Assembly (NCBI RefSeq): GCF_000015165.1
Contig: NC_009485.1
Coordinates: 124,001 to 188,000, forward strand
Direction of reading: 5' to 3'
DNA: 64,000 nucleotides
Source: Bradyrhizobium sp. BTAi1
Lineage (GTDB): Bacteria > Pseudomonadota > Alphaproteobacteria > Rhizobiales > Xanthobacteraceae
The notes under the pieces were generated by a model, which had not been told where the DNA came from, did no database searches, and saw only the letters and a program-made list of their open reading frames with translations. How positions within the stretch are numbered: the first letter of the stretch is position 1; each line of letters opens with the position of its first letter. The position numbers were made by a program, and so were the translations under genes. Below, piece after piece: positions 9,169-19,513 of the stretch.

Positions 9169-9178
9169 TTGGAACGCG

Positions 9179-9213
9179 TTCGCCGGCCTTGGTCGCGAGC
9201 CTTGGCCGGCGAA
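9179..9213 (+). terminator. Hairpin after the TRAP operon
   Basis: The arms TTCGCCGGCC (9179-9188) and GGCCGGCGAA (9204-9213) pair perfectly around a 15-base loop. It begins 10 bases after the large-permease stop. No U-run follows, so it may be an mRNA 3'-end stabiliser or a weak terminator. Confidence 0.5.
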
Positions 9214-9969
9214 TGCACCTGCGCTTTGGCTGGGATGAAACAGCTGAGTTCGCCGAAGCCAGCAGCGGTCCGGTACGACGCTGGCGCTGTTGTGGAGCTG
9301 GTGGGCGGTGTTTCGGCGGTCTGGAACCTCCATCAGCGCCAACTCCCAAGCCAGTTCGTAGACCGCAGCTTTCCATGAACGTCACCTCGAACTGTCCTCA
9401 TCGAGGGATGATCCGGCCGGACATCGACAAGCAGCCCGCCTTTGGTCTCCGGGCGGCTCATCAAGGTGGATTGACAGGCGCGCTGGCCATCCTCGCACCG
9501 GACGCCGAGCAGCAAGGAAGCCAGGACCGGTGACCGTCGCCGTCTCGCGACTCCTGGCGCAGAGAATCGAGCTCAACGATGTATTGTCTGCCTTCTTGAA
9601 TGAAGGACAGCAGCGGTCACCAGCCGTCATCCGCGGCGCTCGCATCCGCTCAGAGAGCTGATCGGGCGGAGAGCTCCGGATGCACGAGCGCAGGCCGCTG
9701 GAAATCGAGAGACGGCATGAATCTCTCGCAGGATCTCAGGCAGACCATGAGCCTCGCCACCGTCATGGCTTCGTCGCTTCCCCCCACGCAATGACCGGTG
9801 GTGTCGGCGTGCTCTCAGCCGACCGCACAAGGTCCGGGGCACGATGTCTGCCCGCTATGCGGATCCACGTCTGCCTTTGGCGAGGGGATCCCGGGCTCGT
9901 GCTGCGCACCCCCGGGGGATGACGACGAAGATCTTGGGCGAGCCGGGCTCAAGCGACCGGCCCCCCGCC
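9214..9969. other. Gene-free stretch between the TRAP operon and bamA
   Basis: The two flanking genes converge here. Short open frames exist in several phases, one plus-strand frame reading CPLCG near 9850, but none has supporting composition, ribosome site or family similarity that I can recognise. No terminator with a U-tract was found for bamA. Confidence 0.5.
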
Positions 9970-12474
9970 TCAGAACGACGTGCCGCCGCCGAACCTGAAC
10001 TCCTGGACGACGTCGTATTTGCCCTTGGACAGCGGCACCGCGTAGTCGAAGCGCAGCGGGCCGAACGGGGAGGCCCAGATCAGGCCGACGCCGACCGAGG
10101 AGCGGACGACCTTGCTGTCGTCGTACTGCATCGCGCATTTGCAGGCGGCGGTGTTGACCTCGCCGGTGGCGGCCCAGGAGGTCGGGCCCTGATAGCCCCA
10201 CAGCGAACCGGCATCGGCATAGACGGAGCCCTTCAGGCCGACTTCCTTGGGCAGGAACCAGAACGGCATCTGCAGCTCGGCCGAGGCGCCCCAATATCTG
10301 GTGCCGCCGAGCGCGTCGCCGGTCGCGCCGAGGCTGCGATAGGTGATGTCGCGCGGACCGATGCCGTTGGAGGCGAAGCCGCGGACCAGCGTCGGGCCCA
10401 TCTGATAATGGTCGAGCATGCGCAGGTCCTTGTCGCCGATCTTGTTCAGGACGCCGCCCTGCAGATGGATGACGCTGACGATGTCGGAGACCAAGGGCGT
10501 GAAATATTTCGCGTCGACGGCCGACTTCAGATAGCTGACATTGCCGCCGACACCGGCGAAATCCTGGCGCCAGTCGATCAGGAGACCGTCGGTCGGGTTC
10601 TTGGTGTTGTCGAGCGTGTTGTAGGTCAGCGTGTAGCCGAGCGCCGAGGTCAGCGCCGCGCCGTCGTTCAGCTCCTTGCGCACCGCCAGGCTCGATTCGC
10701 CGTCGCCGTAGCAGCCATAGCCATAGACGCCCGAACTGGTCGAATTGGTCGGGTCGACGCCGCCGAGCACGCTCTGGATATAGGCCGGAGTCGGATTGAA
10801 GGCGAGCAGGCCGTTGGCGGAGTTGTTGTTACAGTTCGCCAGATAGGACGGCAGCGTGATCTCCTGCCGGTACAGCGAATAGCGCAGCTGCAGCGACGTG
10901 TCCTCGCGCAGCTGGAAGCCGAGTCGCGGGCTGAAGCCGACCGTCCTCGTGCCGTAGCTGGTGTAGCTGTTGGCGAGCTGCTGACGGTAGGAAATATCTA
11001 GGCCGAGCGCGACGCGGTAGTCCAGCAGGTAGGGCTCCACAAAGGACAGCGCCACGCCGCGGGTATATTGCCCATAGCTCACGGAGGCTTTGGCATAGAG
11101 GCCGCGGCCGAGGAAGTTGCGCTCGGAGATCGACACCTCGGCGAGCGCGCCGTCGGTGGTCGAATAGCCGCCGGAGATCGAGAAGTCGCCGGTCGACTTC
11201 TCCTCCAGGCCGACCACCAGGATCACGCGGTCGCTCGAGGAGCCGGGCTCGGTGGTGATCTTCACGTCCTTGAAGAAGTCCAGGTTCTTCAACCGTCGCT
11301 CGGCCCGATCGACCAGCGCGCGGTTGTAGGCGTCGCCCTCCGAAATGTCGAACTCGCGCCGGATCACATAATCCCGCGTGCGCGTGTTGCCGCGGATGGT
11401 GATGCGCTCGATATAGGTGCGCGGCCCTTCGTCGACCTGGAACACGATCGCGACGGTGTGCGCTTCGAGGTTGCGGTCGCCGCGCGGCCGGACCACAGCA
11501 AAGGCGAAGCCGCGGCGGGAGGCCTCGATCTGCATCTCCTCGACCGATTTTTCGAGCTGCTCGACATTGTAGAGCGCGCCGACATTGACCCGCGAATAAG
11601 TACGCAGCGCATTGGCGTCCAGGGCCGCGATGGTCGATTGGAAGTCGACCGAGCCGACGCGATATTGCTGGCCTTCGTCGATCTTGAACGTGACCAGAAA
11701 ACCCTTCTGCTCGGGATCATATTCGGTCAGGGCCGCGACGACCTGAACATCGGCATAGCCGTTCTTGAGATAGAAGCGGCGGATGAGGTCGCGGTCGGCC
11801 TCGACGCGGTCGGGGTCGTAGACGTCGTTGTTGCCGAGGAAGCTGAGCCAGTTGGATTCATGGGTCTTGATCACGTCGCGCAGCCGGGCAGCCGAATAGG
11901 CGTTGTTGCCGACGAAGGTGATCGACTTCACCCCGGTCTTTACGCCCTCCACCACCGTGAACACGAGGTCGACGCGGTTATTGGGCTGCTCGATGATCTC
12001 AGGCGTGACGCGCACGTCATAGCGGCCCGAACGGCGGTAGATCTCGGCGATGCGTTGCGCGTCCGACTGCACCATGGGACGCGACAGCGTGCCGCGCGGC
12101 TTCGACTGCACCTCGGCCTGGAGCTGCTCGTCCTTGACCTTCTTGTTGCCCTCGAAGGCTACGCGGCCGATCACCGGGTTCTCGACCACGCGCACGATCA
12201 GCCGGCCGCCCTGGCGATCGATCTTCACATCGGCGAACAAGCCGGTCTCGACCAGCGCCTTGAGGCCGTCGTCGACCTGGGCGGCATCGAGCGCACCGGA
12301 TGGCCCCGGCTTGAAGTAGGAGCGGATCGTATCGGCTTCGACACGCCGGTTGCCCTCGACCGTGATCGAGGTGGCAGAGGCGGCAGGCGCGGCCGCCACC
12401 ATCCGGGGCAACGTCGTCACGGGCAGGGCCAGCAGCATCAGGGCAAGCACGCCCGGCAGTCTCAGACGCATCAT
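9970..12474 (-). CDS. bamA: Outer-membrane assembly factor BamA (isolated copy)
   Basis: BamA inserts beta-barrel proteins into the outer membrane. The 834-aa product has a signal peptide (cleavage near VAAAP), five POTRA domains starting at ITVEGNRRVEADTIRSYF and extending to about residue 430, then an Omp85 barrel. The lid motif VRGF is at residues 697-700, and the last strand ends in phenylalanine (FGGGTSF), the barrel-recognition signal. The usual rseP-bamA-lpxD setting is absent, so this may be a second copy. Barrel loops carry cysteines (NCNNNS, GYGCYGD, ACKCAMQ), unusual for an outer-membrane barrel. Confidence 0.93.
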   Translation of the reverse strand: MMRLRLPGVLALMLLALPVTTLPRMVAAAPAASATSITVEGNRRVEADTIRSYFKPGPSGALDAAQVDDGLKALVETGLFADVKIDRQGGRLIVRVVENPVIGRVAFEGNKKVKDEQLQAEVQSKPRGTLSRPMVQSDAQRIAEIYRRSGRYDVRVTPEIIEQPNNRVDLVFTVVEGVKTGVKSITFVGNNAYSAARLRDVIKTHESNWLSFLGNNDVYDPDRVEADRDLIRRFYLKNGYADVQVVAALTEYDPEQKGFLVTFKIDEGQQYRVGSVDFQSTIAALDANALRTYSRVNVGALYNVEQLEKSVEEMQIEASRRGFAFAVVRPRGDRNLEAHTVAIVFQVDEGPRTYIERITIRGNTRTRDYVIRREFDISEGDAYNRALVDRAERRLKNLDFFKDVKITTEPGSSSDRVILVVGLEEKSTGDFSISGGYSTTDGALAEVSISERNFLGRGLYAKASVSYGQYTRGVALSFVEPYLLDYRVALGLDISYRQQLANSYTSYGTRTVGFSPRLGFQLREDTSLQLRYSLYRQEITLPSYLANCNNNSANGLLAFNPTPAYIQSVLGGVDPTNSTSSGVYGYGCYGDGESSLAVRKELNDGAALTSALGYTLTYNTLDNTKNPTDGLLIDWRQDFAGVGGNVSYLKSAVDAKYFTPLVSDIVSVIHLQGGVLNKIGDKDLRMLDHYQMGPTLVRGFASNGIGPRDITYRSLGATGDALGGTRYWGASAELQMPFWFLPKEVGLKGSVYADAGSLWGYQGPTSWAATGEVNTAACKCAMQYDDSKVVRSSVGVGLIWASPFGPLRFDYAVPLSKGKYDVVQEFRFGGGTSF

Positions 12475-13483
12475 CGACGCTCTTTCGAAAAGTCAGAGTC
12501 CTCGGCGCGCCGCAAGGCACGGCTCGCCCATGGGAATCGGTGATGCCCGTCAATGATGGTCGAGATGCGCCGATCTCGTTTCGCGAAATGTCGATTGATG
12601 CGCGATGTGGCTGAGTGTTTCCGATCGGAAATGATCGAGCGCCGCGCGGTGCGCCAAAGCCGGTCAGCATGTAGTTATGTGCGGTCTGCACCTTGCGACC
12701 GGGAAGCCACAACCGGCGCGGACATCTCCGTTAAGCAATTGGCCAGCCCCCGCCGCATTCTGCGCGTTCCGACATCAAATTCTACAAATCTTCGAACACC
12801 GGCAATACGCCGGAAAAACGACCGTGCTAATCGAAGACCATCCGAACTAAGCCCCCAAGTAGTTCGGCCAAGGCCCGGTGCGTACAGATTCCCAGACTTA
12901 TTCCGGCGCACCGGGCCGCCCATTTCTCCTCAACAAGCTAATCGATCGGCGACGGACTGGCGGCGGATGAGCCGTTCGTCGAGCCGTGCGCGGCTCACGC
13001 TGCAGCTGAGGCCGCTCGGCGCGGTGAAGGCTGCGGCGTGACGGCGACAGGGAATCGAGCCCGCTCGGATGGCATGACATCCAAGCGCGGGAGTCCAAGC
13101 TGCCGCAGGAGTTCGGCGTCAGCGACCGCCAGGGTGCCCGCCGGCCGCCGCGCGGCAACCTTCTAAGCCGGTCCCGTGTGACGAGCAGCGCGATCTCCGA
13201 CGTCCGTTCGCGGCGCCCGTCGTGGAGGCCTCGTTGGGTGAGGAGCGCTGCGTCTCGAAACATGAGGCCCCCGGCGGGGCGAAACCATCTGCTGCCCGCC
13301 CCGGGACTCGGGCCTTCGCCACACGCGATTGCGAACCGCCCGTCCGCCAAAGGTTCCGGGGCCTGTCGCGAATCACCACAATGTCCGCCGCTGTTGCGAA
13401 ATTGCCTCTGGATCGTGCCCCGAAAAACGATCAAAACGGACGGCAGCGCCGATGGTTAATCGCGTCTTAACCTCGCCCCACCT
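12475..13483. other. Long gene-free stretch between divergent bamA and aminotransferase genes
   Basis: About one kilobase separates two divergent genes and must hold both promoters. Open frames on both strands lack family patterns and ribosome sites. The only structure I see is the inverted repeat at 12872-12917. The stretch 12740-12900 is lower in GC than the flanks. Confidence 0.5.
12872..12917. repeat. Perfect 11-bp inverted repeat
   Basis: GGCCCGGTGCG (12872-12882) and CGCACCGGGCC (12907-12917) are exact complements around a 24-base, less GC-rich loop. It lies mid-gap between divergent genes. It could be a hairpin relic of an intergenic repeat or a binding site. No U-run follows on either strand. 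Confidence 0.55.
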
Positions 13484-14767
13484 ATGGTGACCACAAAGGC
13501 ACCGGTTCATGGGCGATCGGCGGCTTCCACTGGTTTGGCGCGCGTTTTACGTATGGCAATGACCGCTTCATCCCCCGCGCCCGCTGGCGCCAGCCATTCG
13601 GAGAGCGAACGCTCGCCGTTTGCGCGGCTGAACGAGCTGCTCGCGCCCTATTCTCCGGGCAAGCCCATGATTACGCTCGCGGTCGGCGAGCCGCAGCATC
13701 CTGTTCCCGGCTTTGTCGGGCCGGTGCTGGCGCAGCACATCGCCGATTTCGGCCGCTACCCGGCGGCCAAGGGCATCGAACCATTTCGCAAGGCCGCCGC
13801 AGGCTGGCTGGCGCGCCGATTCGCGCTGCCGCGCGCGATCGATCCGGAGCACGAGATCCTGGTTCTGAACGGCAGCCGCGAGGGCTTGTTCTTCGCCGCG
13901 CATGCCGCGCTTCGCCATGTCGGCCCGCGCCGTGGCAAGCCTGCCATCCTGATGCCGAACCCGTTCTATCCGGTGTACGGCGTCGGCGCCCGCACCGCCG
14001 GCTGCGACTCCATCTACCTGCCGACGACGCGCGACAACGGCTTCCTGCCCGACCTCGATGCGATCGACGAGGCGACCCTGGCGCGCACCGTCGCGGTCTA
14101 CATCGCGACGCCTGCCAATCCGCAAGGATCAGTGGCGAGTGCTGACTATATGCGCAAGCTGGTCCAGCTCGCCAACCGCTGGGGCTTCCTGATCTTCAGC
14201 GACGAGTGCTATTCGGAAATCTATACGAGGCAGGCGCCGGGCAGCATGCTCGAGCACGCCGGGCCCGACTATCAGAACGTCGTCGCCTTCCAATCGCTGT
14301 CGAAGCGCTCCAACGTACCGGGCATGCGCATCGGCTTCGCCTCCGGCGACCGCCGTTTCCTTGCCGCCTTCCATGAGCTGCGCAACGTCGCCGCGCCGCA
14401 GGTGCCGGTGCCGCTGCAGCACGTCGCGGTCGCCGCCTATGGCGACGAGGCGCATGTCGAGGAGAACCGGCGGCTGTACCGCGCCAAGTTCGATCTCGCC
14501 GACCAGATCATCGGCAACCGCTACGGCTATCAACGGCCCGATGGCGGCTTCTGCGTCTGGCTCGACGTCACGGAGCGCGGCGGCGACGAGGACGTCACGG
14601 TGAGACTGTATCGTGACGCCGGAGTGCGCGTGGTGCCCGGCAGCTATCTGGCACGACCGCAGGCCGACGGCTTCAATCCGGGGCTCGGCTATATCCGGCT
14701 GGCGCTGGTGGCCGACGCCTCGTCAACCGGTGAGGCGCTGCACCGGCTGGTCGAGGTCCTCAGGTAG
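13484..14767 (+). CDS. dapC: Class I/II PLP aminotransferase, probable N-succinyldiaminopimelate aminotransferase
   Basis: This fold-type I aminotransferase carries the PLP lysine in [18 protein letters not shown], which matches the SLSKRSN signature of proteobacterial DapC (lysine/diaminopimelate branch). Other conserved parts are [24 protein letters not shown] and DECYSEIYT. The conserved core begins at [16 protein letters not shown], so the true start may be the ATG at 13553 or 13559 rather than 13484; none has a convincing ribosome site. It precedes ftsK by 11 bases. DapC is inferred from the motif; other class I substrates are possible. Confidence 0.8.
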   Translation: MVTTKAPVHGRSAASTGLARVLRMAMTASSPAPAGASHSESERSPFARLNELLAPYSPGKPMITLAVGEPQHPVPGFVGPVLAQHIADFGRYPAAKGIEPFRKAAAGWLARRFALPRAIDPEHEILVLNGSREGLFFAAHAALRHVGPRRGKPAILMPNPFYPVYGVGARTAGCDSIYLPTTRDNGFLPDLDAIDEATLARTVAVYIATPANPQGSVASADYMRKLVQLANRWGFLIFSDECYSEIYTRQAPGSMLEHAGPDYQNVVAFQSLSKRSNVPGMRIGFASGDRRFLAAFHELRNVAAPQVPVPLQHVAVAAYGDEAHVEENRRLYRAKFDLADQIIGNRYGYQRPDGGFCVWLDVTERGGDEDVTVRLYRDAGVRVVPGSYLARPQADGFNPGLGYIRLALVADASSTGEALHRLVEVLR

Positions 14768-14778
14768 ACGCGGGGCTG

Positions 14779-17256
14779 ATGCGGATGCCGGCGATCGAAC
14801 GAGTCATTCCCCTGGTCAATCACCTGCCGACGTCGCTGCGCGACGCGCTGGTGCGGCGGCTGCGCGAACTCGCGGGCCTCGGCCTGATCGCGCTGTGCGG
14901 CGTCGCCGCCGCGGCGCTGATGACCTGGTCGGTGCAGGACCCGAGTCTCAGCCACGCGACCTCGCGCGCGATCCGCAACATCGTCGGCTATCCCGGCGCG
15001 ATCGGCGCCGATCTGCTGATGCAGATCCTCGGCCTCGGCTCGATCATGGCGATCCTGCCGATCGCGATCCGCGGCTGGCGCATGATGACGCACCGGCCGT
15101 TCGACCGCGAGGCGCTGCGCTTCGGCGCCTGGGTGCTCGGGGCCGCCATCGCCGCCGGCTTCGCCAGTTGCTGGCCGCGCTCGCATGCCTGGCCGCTGCC
15201 GACCGGACTCGGCGGCGTGGTCGGCGATGCCCTGGTGCGCGCGCCAGCGGTGGTGTTCGGTCCGCCGGGCCTGATCTACCGGCTGGTGCTCGGCAGCCTG
15301 CTGCTGATCGCCATGATCGGCTGCCTGCTGGTCGCCGGCGGCATGGGCGCGAAGGAAGCTGATCCGAACCTCGCGGCGGACGAGGAGGACGACACGCCGC
15401 TGTCCGAGGCCGAGGATGACGACGACCGCAAGGCGATCCGGCTCGGCTGGGTATTTCACGCCATCATGAGCGCGAAGGCGCAGATCGGCTGGTTCCTCAG
15501 CACGGCCTATCGCGCGCTGGTGTCGTCAGGCCCGCAGCCGCGCAGCGCCGCCTCCGGCCGGCAGGAGCCGAGCCTGGTCCGCGGTCAGAAGAAGCCGACG
15601 CTCGCGCCCGAGATGACCGAAGAGGACGACGAGGAGGAAGAGGCCGGCGAGGAGGAGGAAGAGGAAGAAGAGGAGGAGCCGGCCCCGAAAGCGCGCAAGA
15701 AGCCGGCGGCGAAAGCGCCGACGAAGAAGTCCAGCGACAAATACGAGCTGCCCTCGGTCTCGATGCTGGCCGCGCCCAAATCCTCCGACCGCCAGCCGCT
15801 GTCCAAGAGCGAGCTCGAGGCCAATTCGCGCGCGCTGGAAGGCGTGCTGCAGGATTTCGGCGTCCGCGGCGAAATCGTCAAGGCGCATCCCGGTCCCGTC
15901 GTCACCCTGTACGAACTGGAGCCGGCGCCCGGTATCAAATCGTCGCGCGTGATCGGCCTCGCCGACGACATCGCCCGCTCGATGAGCGCGCTGTCGGCAC
16001 GGGTCGCGGTCGTGCCCGGCCGCAACGCCATCGGCATCGAGCTGCCCAACGCGCATCGCGAGAAGGTCTATCTGCGCGAGCTCCTGGTCGCCAAGGAGGC
16101 GACCGAGAGCGTCGCCAAGCTGCCGCTCTGCCTCGGCAAGAACATCGGCGGCGATTCCATCATCATCGATCTCGCCCGCACCCCGCATATGCTGATCGCC
16201 GGTACCACCGGTTCGGGCAAGTCGGTCGCGATCAACACCATGATCCTGAGCCTGGTCTATCGCCTGCGGCCTGACCAGTGCCGGCTGATCATGGTCGATC
16301 CGAAGATGCTCGAACTCTCCGTCTATGACGGCATCCCGCATTTGCTCACGCCGGTCGTGACCGACCCGAAAAAGGCCGTCGTCGCGCTGAAATGGGCCGT
16401 GCGCGAGATGGAGGAACGCTACAAGAAGATGGCCAAGCTCGGCGTGCGCAACATCGACGGCTACAACGCCCGCCTTGCGGAAGCCCGCAACAAGGGCGAG
16501 GAGCTGACGCGCACCGTCCACACCGGCTTCGACAAGGAGACCGGCAAGGCGATCTACGAGGAGGAGAAGCTCGACCTCGATCCCCTGCCCTACATCGTCA
16601 TCATCGTCGACGAAATGGCCGACCTGATGATGGTCGCGGGCAAGGACATCGAGGGCACGGTGCAGCGCCTCGCCCAGATGGCGCGCGCCGCCGGCCTGCA
16701 CGTGATCCTGGCGACGCAACGGCCGTCGGTCGACGTCATCACCGGCACCATCAAGGCCAACTTTCCAACCCGCATCTCCTTCCAGGTGACGTCCAAGATC
16801 GACAGCCGCACCATCCTCGGCGAGATGGGCGCCGAGCAGCTGCTCGGCCAGGGCGACATGCTGTATATGGCCGGCGGCGGCCGCATCAGCCGCGTGCACG
16901 GCCCGTTCTGCTCCGACGAGGAGGTCGAGAAGGTCGTCAGGCACCTGAAGGCGCAGGGCTCGCCGGAATATCTCGAGGCGGTCACGGCCGAGGAACCGAG
17001 CGAGGAGGACGGCACCGTCTTCGACGCCACCGGCATGGGCGGTGGTGGCGGGGGCGACGACCTGTTCGCGCAAGCCGTTGCCGTGGTCAAACGCGACCGC
17101 AAGGCCTCGACCAGCTACATTCAACGGCGGCTGCAGATCGGCTATAACAAGGCCGCTTCGCTGATGGAGCGGATGGAACAGGAAGGCATCGTCGGCCAGG
17201 CCAACCATGCCGGCAAGCGCGAGATCCTGGTGCCCGAGGAAGAAGGCGGGTTCTGA
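14779..17256 (+). CDS. ftsK: DNA translocase FtsK
   Basis: FtsK couples septation with clearance and dimer resolution of the chromosome terminus. The 825-aa product has four N-terminal membrane helices (about residues 30-190). A linker with a very acidic run (about 275-300) followed by a lysine/alanine-rich segment comes next. The RecA-like motor has Walker A GTTGSGKS (475-482) and Walker [15 protein letters not shown]. After a glycine-rich hinge, the C-terminal winged-helix gamma domain ([17 protein letters not shown]...) reads KOPS sites. The length is short compared with E. coli but normal for rhizobia. It is followed by the LolA-like gene. Confidence 0.96.
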   Translation: MRMPAIERVIPLVNHLPTSLRDALVRRLRELAGLGLIALCGVAAAALMTWSVQDPSLSHATSRAIRNIVGYPGAIGADLLMQILGLGSIMAILPIAIRGWRMMTHRPFDREALRFGAWVLGAAIAAGFASCWPRSHAWPLPTGLGGVVGDALVRAPAVVFGPPGLIYRLVLGSLLLIAMIGCLLVAGGMGAKEADPNLAADEEDDTPLSEAEDDDDRKAIRLGWVFHAIMSAKAQIGWFLSTAYRALVSSGPQPRSAASGRQEPSLVRGQKKPTLAPEMTEEDDEEEEAGEEEEEEEEEEPAPKARKKPAAKAPTKKSSDKYELPSVSMLAAPKSSDRQPLSKSELEANSRALEGVLQDFGVRGEIVKAHPGPVVTLYELEPAPGIKSSRVIGLADDIARSMSALSARVAVVPGRNAIGIELPNAHREKVYLRELLVAKEATESVAKLPLCLGKNIGGDSIIIDLARTPHMLIAGTTGSGKSVAINTMILSLVYRLRPDQCRLIMVDPKMLELSVYDGIPHLLTPVVTDPKKAVVALKWAVREMEERYKKMAKLGVRNIDGYNARLAEARNKGEELTRTVHTGFDKETGKAIYEEEKLDLDPLPYIVIIVDEMADLMMVAGKDIEGTVQRLAQMARAAGLHVILATQRPSVDVITGTIKANFPTRISFQVTSKIDSRTILGEMGAEQLLGQGDMLYMAGGGRISRVHGPFCSDEEVEKVVRHLKAQGSPEYLEAVTAEEPSEEDGTVFDATGMGGGGGGDDLFAQAVAVVKRDRKASTSYIQRRLQIGYNKAASLMERMEQEGIVGQANHAGKREILVPEEEGGF

Positions 17257-17365
17257 CCGCCCGCTTTGGTCCCAGATCTGCCGTTTCCGTGTCGTATCTT
17301 CACGCAATTACGATCACGCTGCCCGACCGAACCAAGATAGAACGCGTAAAACTCAGGACGTCGTT

Positions 17366-18211
17366 TTGAAAAGCCCCTTGTTGAACCGCCTGTTTTCGCT
17401 TCCAGCGCCGCTGCACGGACGCCGTATTCCGGCTGGGATGGTCGCGGCCGTGGCGACCTGTGTCCTGACCCTTGCCGCCGGCCATGCGGCCGCCCAGACC
17501 ACGCCGGCGCCCAAATCGGGCCCCAAGGGCGGCGCCCAGCTCAGCGCCTCCGACCAGCAGCGTGGCGGACAGGGCCCTGCGACCACCCAGACCACGCCGC
17601 CCAATCCGATCATTCCGGATCCCCGGCGCAACGTGCCGGCCAGCATCTTCACCTCGTTCGACGCCAATCAGAAGGCGATCGCGGGAAAGGTGAGCGCCTA
17701 TCTGTCGTCATTGCAGACGCTGGTCGGCAACTTCGTCCAGGTCGGCCCGGACGGCAGCAAGACCAAGGGTGATTTCTACATCCAGAAGCCCGGCAAGGTG
17801 CGCTTCGAATATGATCCGCCGACGCCGATCGACATCATCGCCGACGGCTCATCGCTGGTCGTGCGCGACCGCAAGCTCGCGACCCAGGACGTCTACCCGC
17901 TGTCGCAGACGCCGCTGCGCTATCTGCTGTCCGACCGGATCGACCTGCTCAAGGACACCAATGTGATCGCGGTCGCCTCCGACGACCTCTATGTCACGAT
18001 CACGATCGAGGAGAAGCAGGCGCTGATCGGCACCAGCCGGCTGATGCTGATGCTCGGCGCCAAGGACGGCCAGCTCAAACAGTGGACCGTGACCGATCCG
18101 CAGGGCTACGACACGACGATCGCCGTCTACAATCTCGATACGACCAAGAAGCTTGATCCGGCGATGTTCAAGATCGACTTCACGACCTATCCGAGCACGC
18201 CGCCGGGTTGA
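17366..18211 (+). CDS. lolA: Outer-membrane lipoprotein carrier LolA-like protein
   Basis: LolA-family proteins ferry lipoproteins across the periplasm to LolB. A TTG at 17366 is proposed as start: AGGA lies about 7 bases upstream, and it gives a signal peptide with a basic n-region (KSPLLNRLF), hydrophobic core (VAAVATCVLTLAAG) and cleavage at AAAQ. An ATG at 17438 would drop the basic part. A polar, proline-rich spacer is followed by the LolA domain with VSAYLSSLQTLVGNFVQV, KTKGDFYIQKPGKVRFEY and SLVVRDRKLATQDVYPL. ftsK-lolA adjacency is common in alphaproteobacteria. Confidence 0.85.
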   Translation: MKSPLLNRLFSLPAPLHGRRIPAGMVAAVATCVLTLAAGHAAAQTTPAPKSGPKGGAQLSASDQQRGGQGPATTQTTPPNPIIPDPRRNVPASIFTSFDANQKAIAGKVSAYLSSLQTLVGNFVQVGPDGSKTKGDFYIQKPGKVRFEYDPPTPIDIIADGSSLVVRDRKLATQDVYPLSQTPLRYLLSDRIDLLKDTNVIAVASDDLYVTITIEEKQALIGTSRLMLMLGAKDGQLKQWTVTDPQGYDTTIAVYNLDTTKKLDPAMFKIDFTTYPSTPPG

Positions 18212-18228
18212 TGCATCCGGCCGTCCGA

Positions 18229-19296
18229 TCAGCCCGCCTCGAGCCCTCGGACCTTCCACTGCGCCTCTGACAGCACGAGCTTCTCGAAGCGCTTGCGCGC
18301 CTCCTCGAGATCGTCGGCCGGGATCGTGTCGCAGCCGGGACGCGCGCGCAGGATCATCGCCGTGGTCGGCCAGCTCAGTCGCGCCGCCTTGCAGGCCAGC
18401 ACCAGATCAGTGACGCGGTCGTCCTCCATCAGCGCTTCGATCACCTGGATGGACACGACGCAGAGCAGCGCCAGCGCGGCGATGACCGCCGGAAAATCGC
18501 CGGTCACGCAGAACCGGTTGACGGCGGAATCGCTCAGCTTGCCGCTGCGATTGAGGGCGGCGACCTCGGTCTTGACCTGCTCATAGTCCCACATTGCGCG
18601 CATCGCGGCACCGGCGGTCCTCGTCGGCGTGGCTTGCAAGGTGGCGCGCGTCGCGGGCGGCGCTGCCTTGATGAAGCGGGCGCGCGCGCCCTCGCTGGCC
18701 GCCGCGACGAAGGCGCGCGACAGCTTGGCTGGCAGGTCGGTGCGCAGCGCCAGCTTTTCGGCGAGGTCCTCGTCGCGCTCGGCGATCTTGAACAGGCTGC
18801 GATAGCCATCCTCGGACAGCCGCGCCGTGAGATTCTGCACCAGCGCCATGCGCACCGCCGGAAAGCCGCGGGCAATCAGCTGGTTCGTCAGGCTGTCGCC
18901 GATGCCCCTGCGGCTGGCGATCGCAACGAGATGCGCCGGGCTGGAGCTGCGAATGAACTCCGCAAGGTCACGTTCCGTGAGCGCGGCTGCCTTGGCCAGC
19001 ATCGGCCCGGCGACACGCAATTCCGGATGCACGGCGAGCAAACGCGCAGTGGCATAGGGCGCGCGCTCCACGCCGGCCAAGGCCATGCTGAGCTCGGCCA
19101 AGAGATCGGTGGCGACCTGCGGCATCAGGCGGGCGAACATCTGGTCATAGAGATCGAGCTGCTCGGCCGACGCCGGCCGCGGTCCGGCGAGAAACAGGGC
19201 CGTGGTCCGGCGCAGCATGTCCGTGGCGAGCTCGGACACCGTCCGCGCCTCACTTGGAGGCATCTTGACGGGAGCGGCCGAAGGCGCTGGAGGCAT
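18229..19296 (-). CDS. DUF2336 domain protein
   Basis: The 355-aa protein resembles the DUF2336 family of alphaproteobacteria, an all-helical, HEAT-like family of unknown role. The pattern LLRRTTALFLAGPRPASAEQ-LDLYDQMFARLM has its counterpart here near residues 27-60, and VAPMLAKAAALTERDLAEFI follows in similar form. No signal peptide or membrane segment is evident, so it should be cytoplasmic. It converges on lolA with a 17-base gap. The function is not known; the fold suggests protein-protein contacts. Confidence 0.8.
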   Translation of the reverse strand: MPPAPSAAPVKMPPSEARTVSELATDMLRRTTALFLAGPRPASAEQLDLYDQMFARLMPQVATDLLAELSMALAGVERAPYATARLLAVHPELRVAGPMLAKAAALTERDLAEFIRSSSPAHLVAIASRRGIGDSLTNQLIARGFPAVRMALVQNLTARLSEDGYRSLFKIAERDEDLAEKLALRTDLPAKLSRAFVAAASEGARARFIKAAPPATRATLQATPTRTAGAAMRAMWDYEQVKTEVAALNRSGKLSDSAVNRFCVTGDFPAVIAALALLCVVSIQVIEALMEDDRVTDLVLACKAARLSWPTTAMILRARPGCDTIPADDLEEARKRFEKLVLSEAQWKVRGLEAG

Positions 19297-19513
19297 CGCA
19301 CATCTCTCATTCCGGCGCCCGTCACACGGGGCGCGATCATCAGATGCGGAAGAATGCGAGCACCGGCCTAAAGCCGCGTTAAGCCAGTTCCGGGGAACTA
19401 CGGAGGGCTCTCAGCGTCCTTAACAGCCTTCGACGCGCCCTTGATGACAATGTTCTTGCATTGTTCTTGCGAACCCCGCCCGCTTCAGATACCGTTGCGC
19501 GCGGGAGGGCATC

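Noticed and set aside
9798..9998. Short frame with GHDVCPLCGSTS, looking like a zinc-ribbon
   Set aside because: Only one CxxC is present, there is no ribosome site, and the rest is low complexity overlapping the bamA end.
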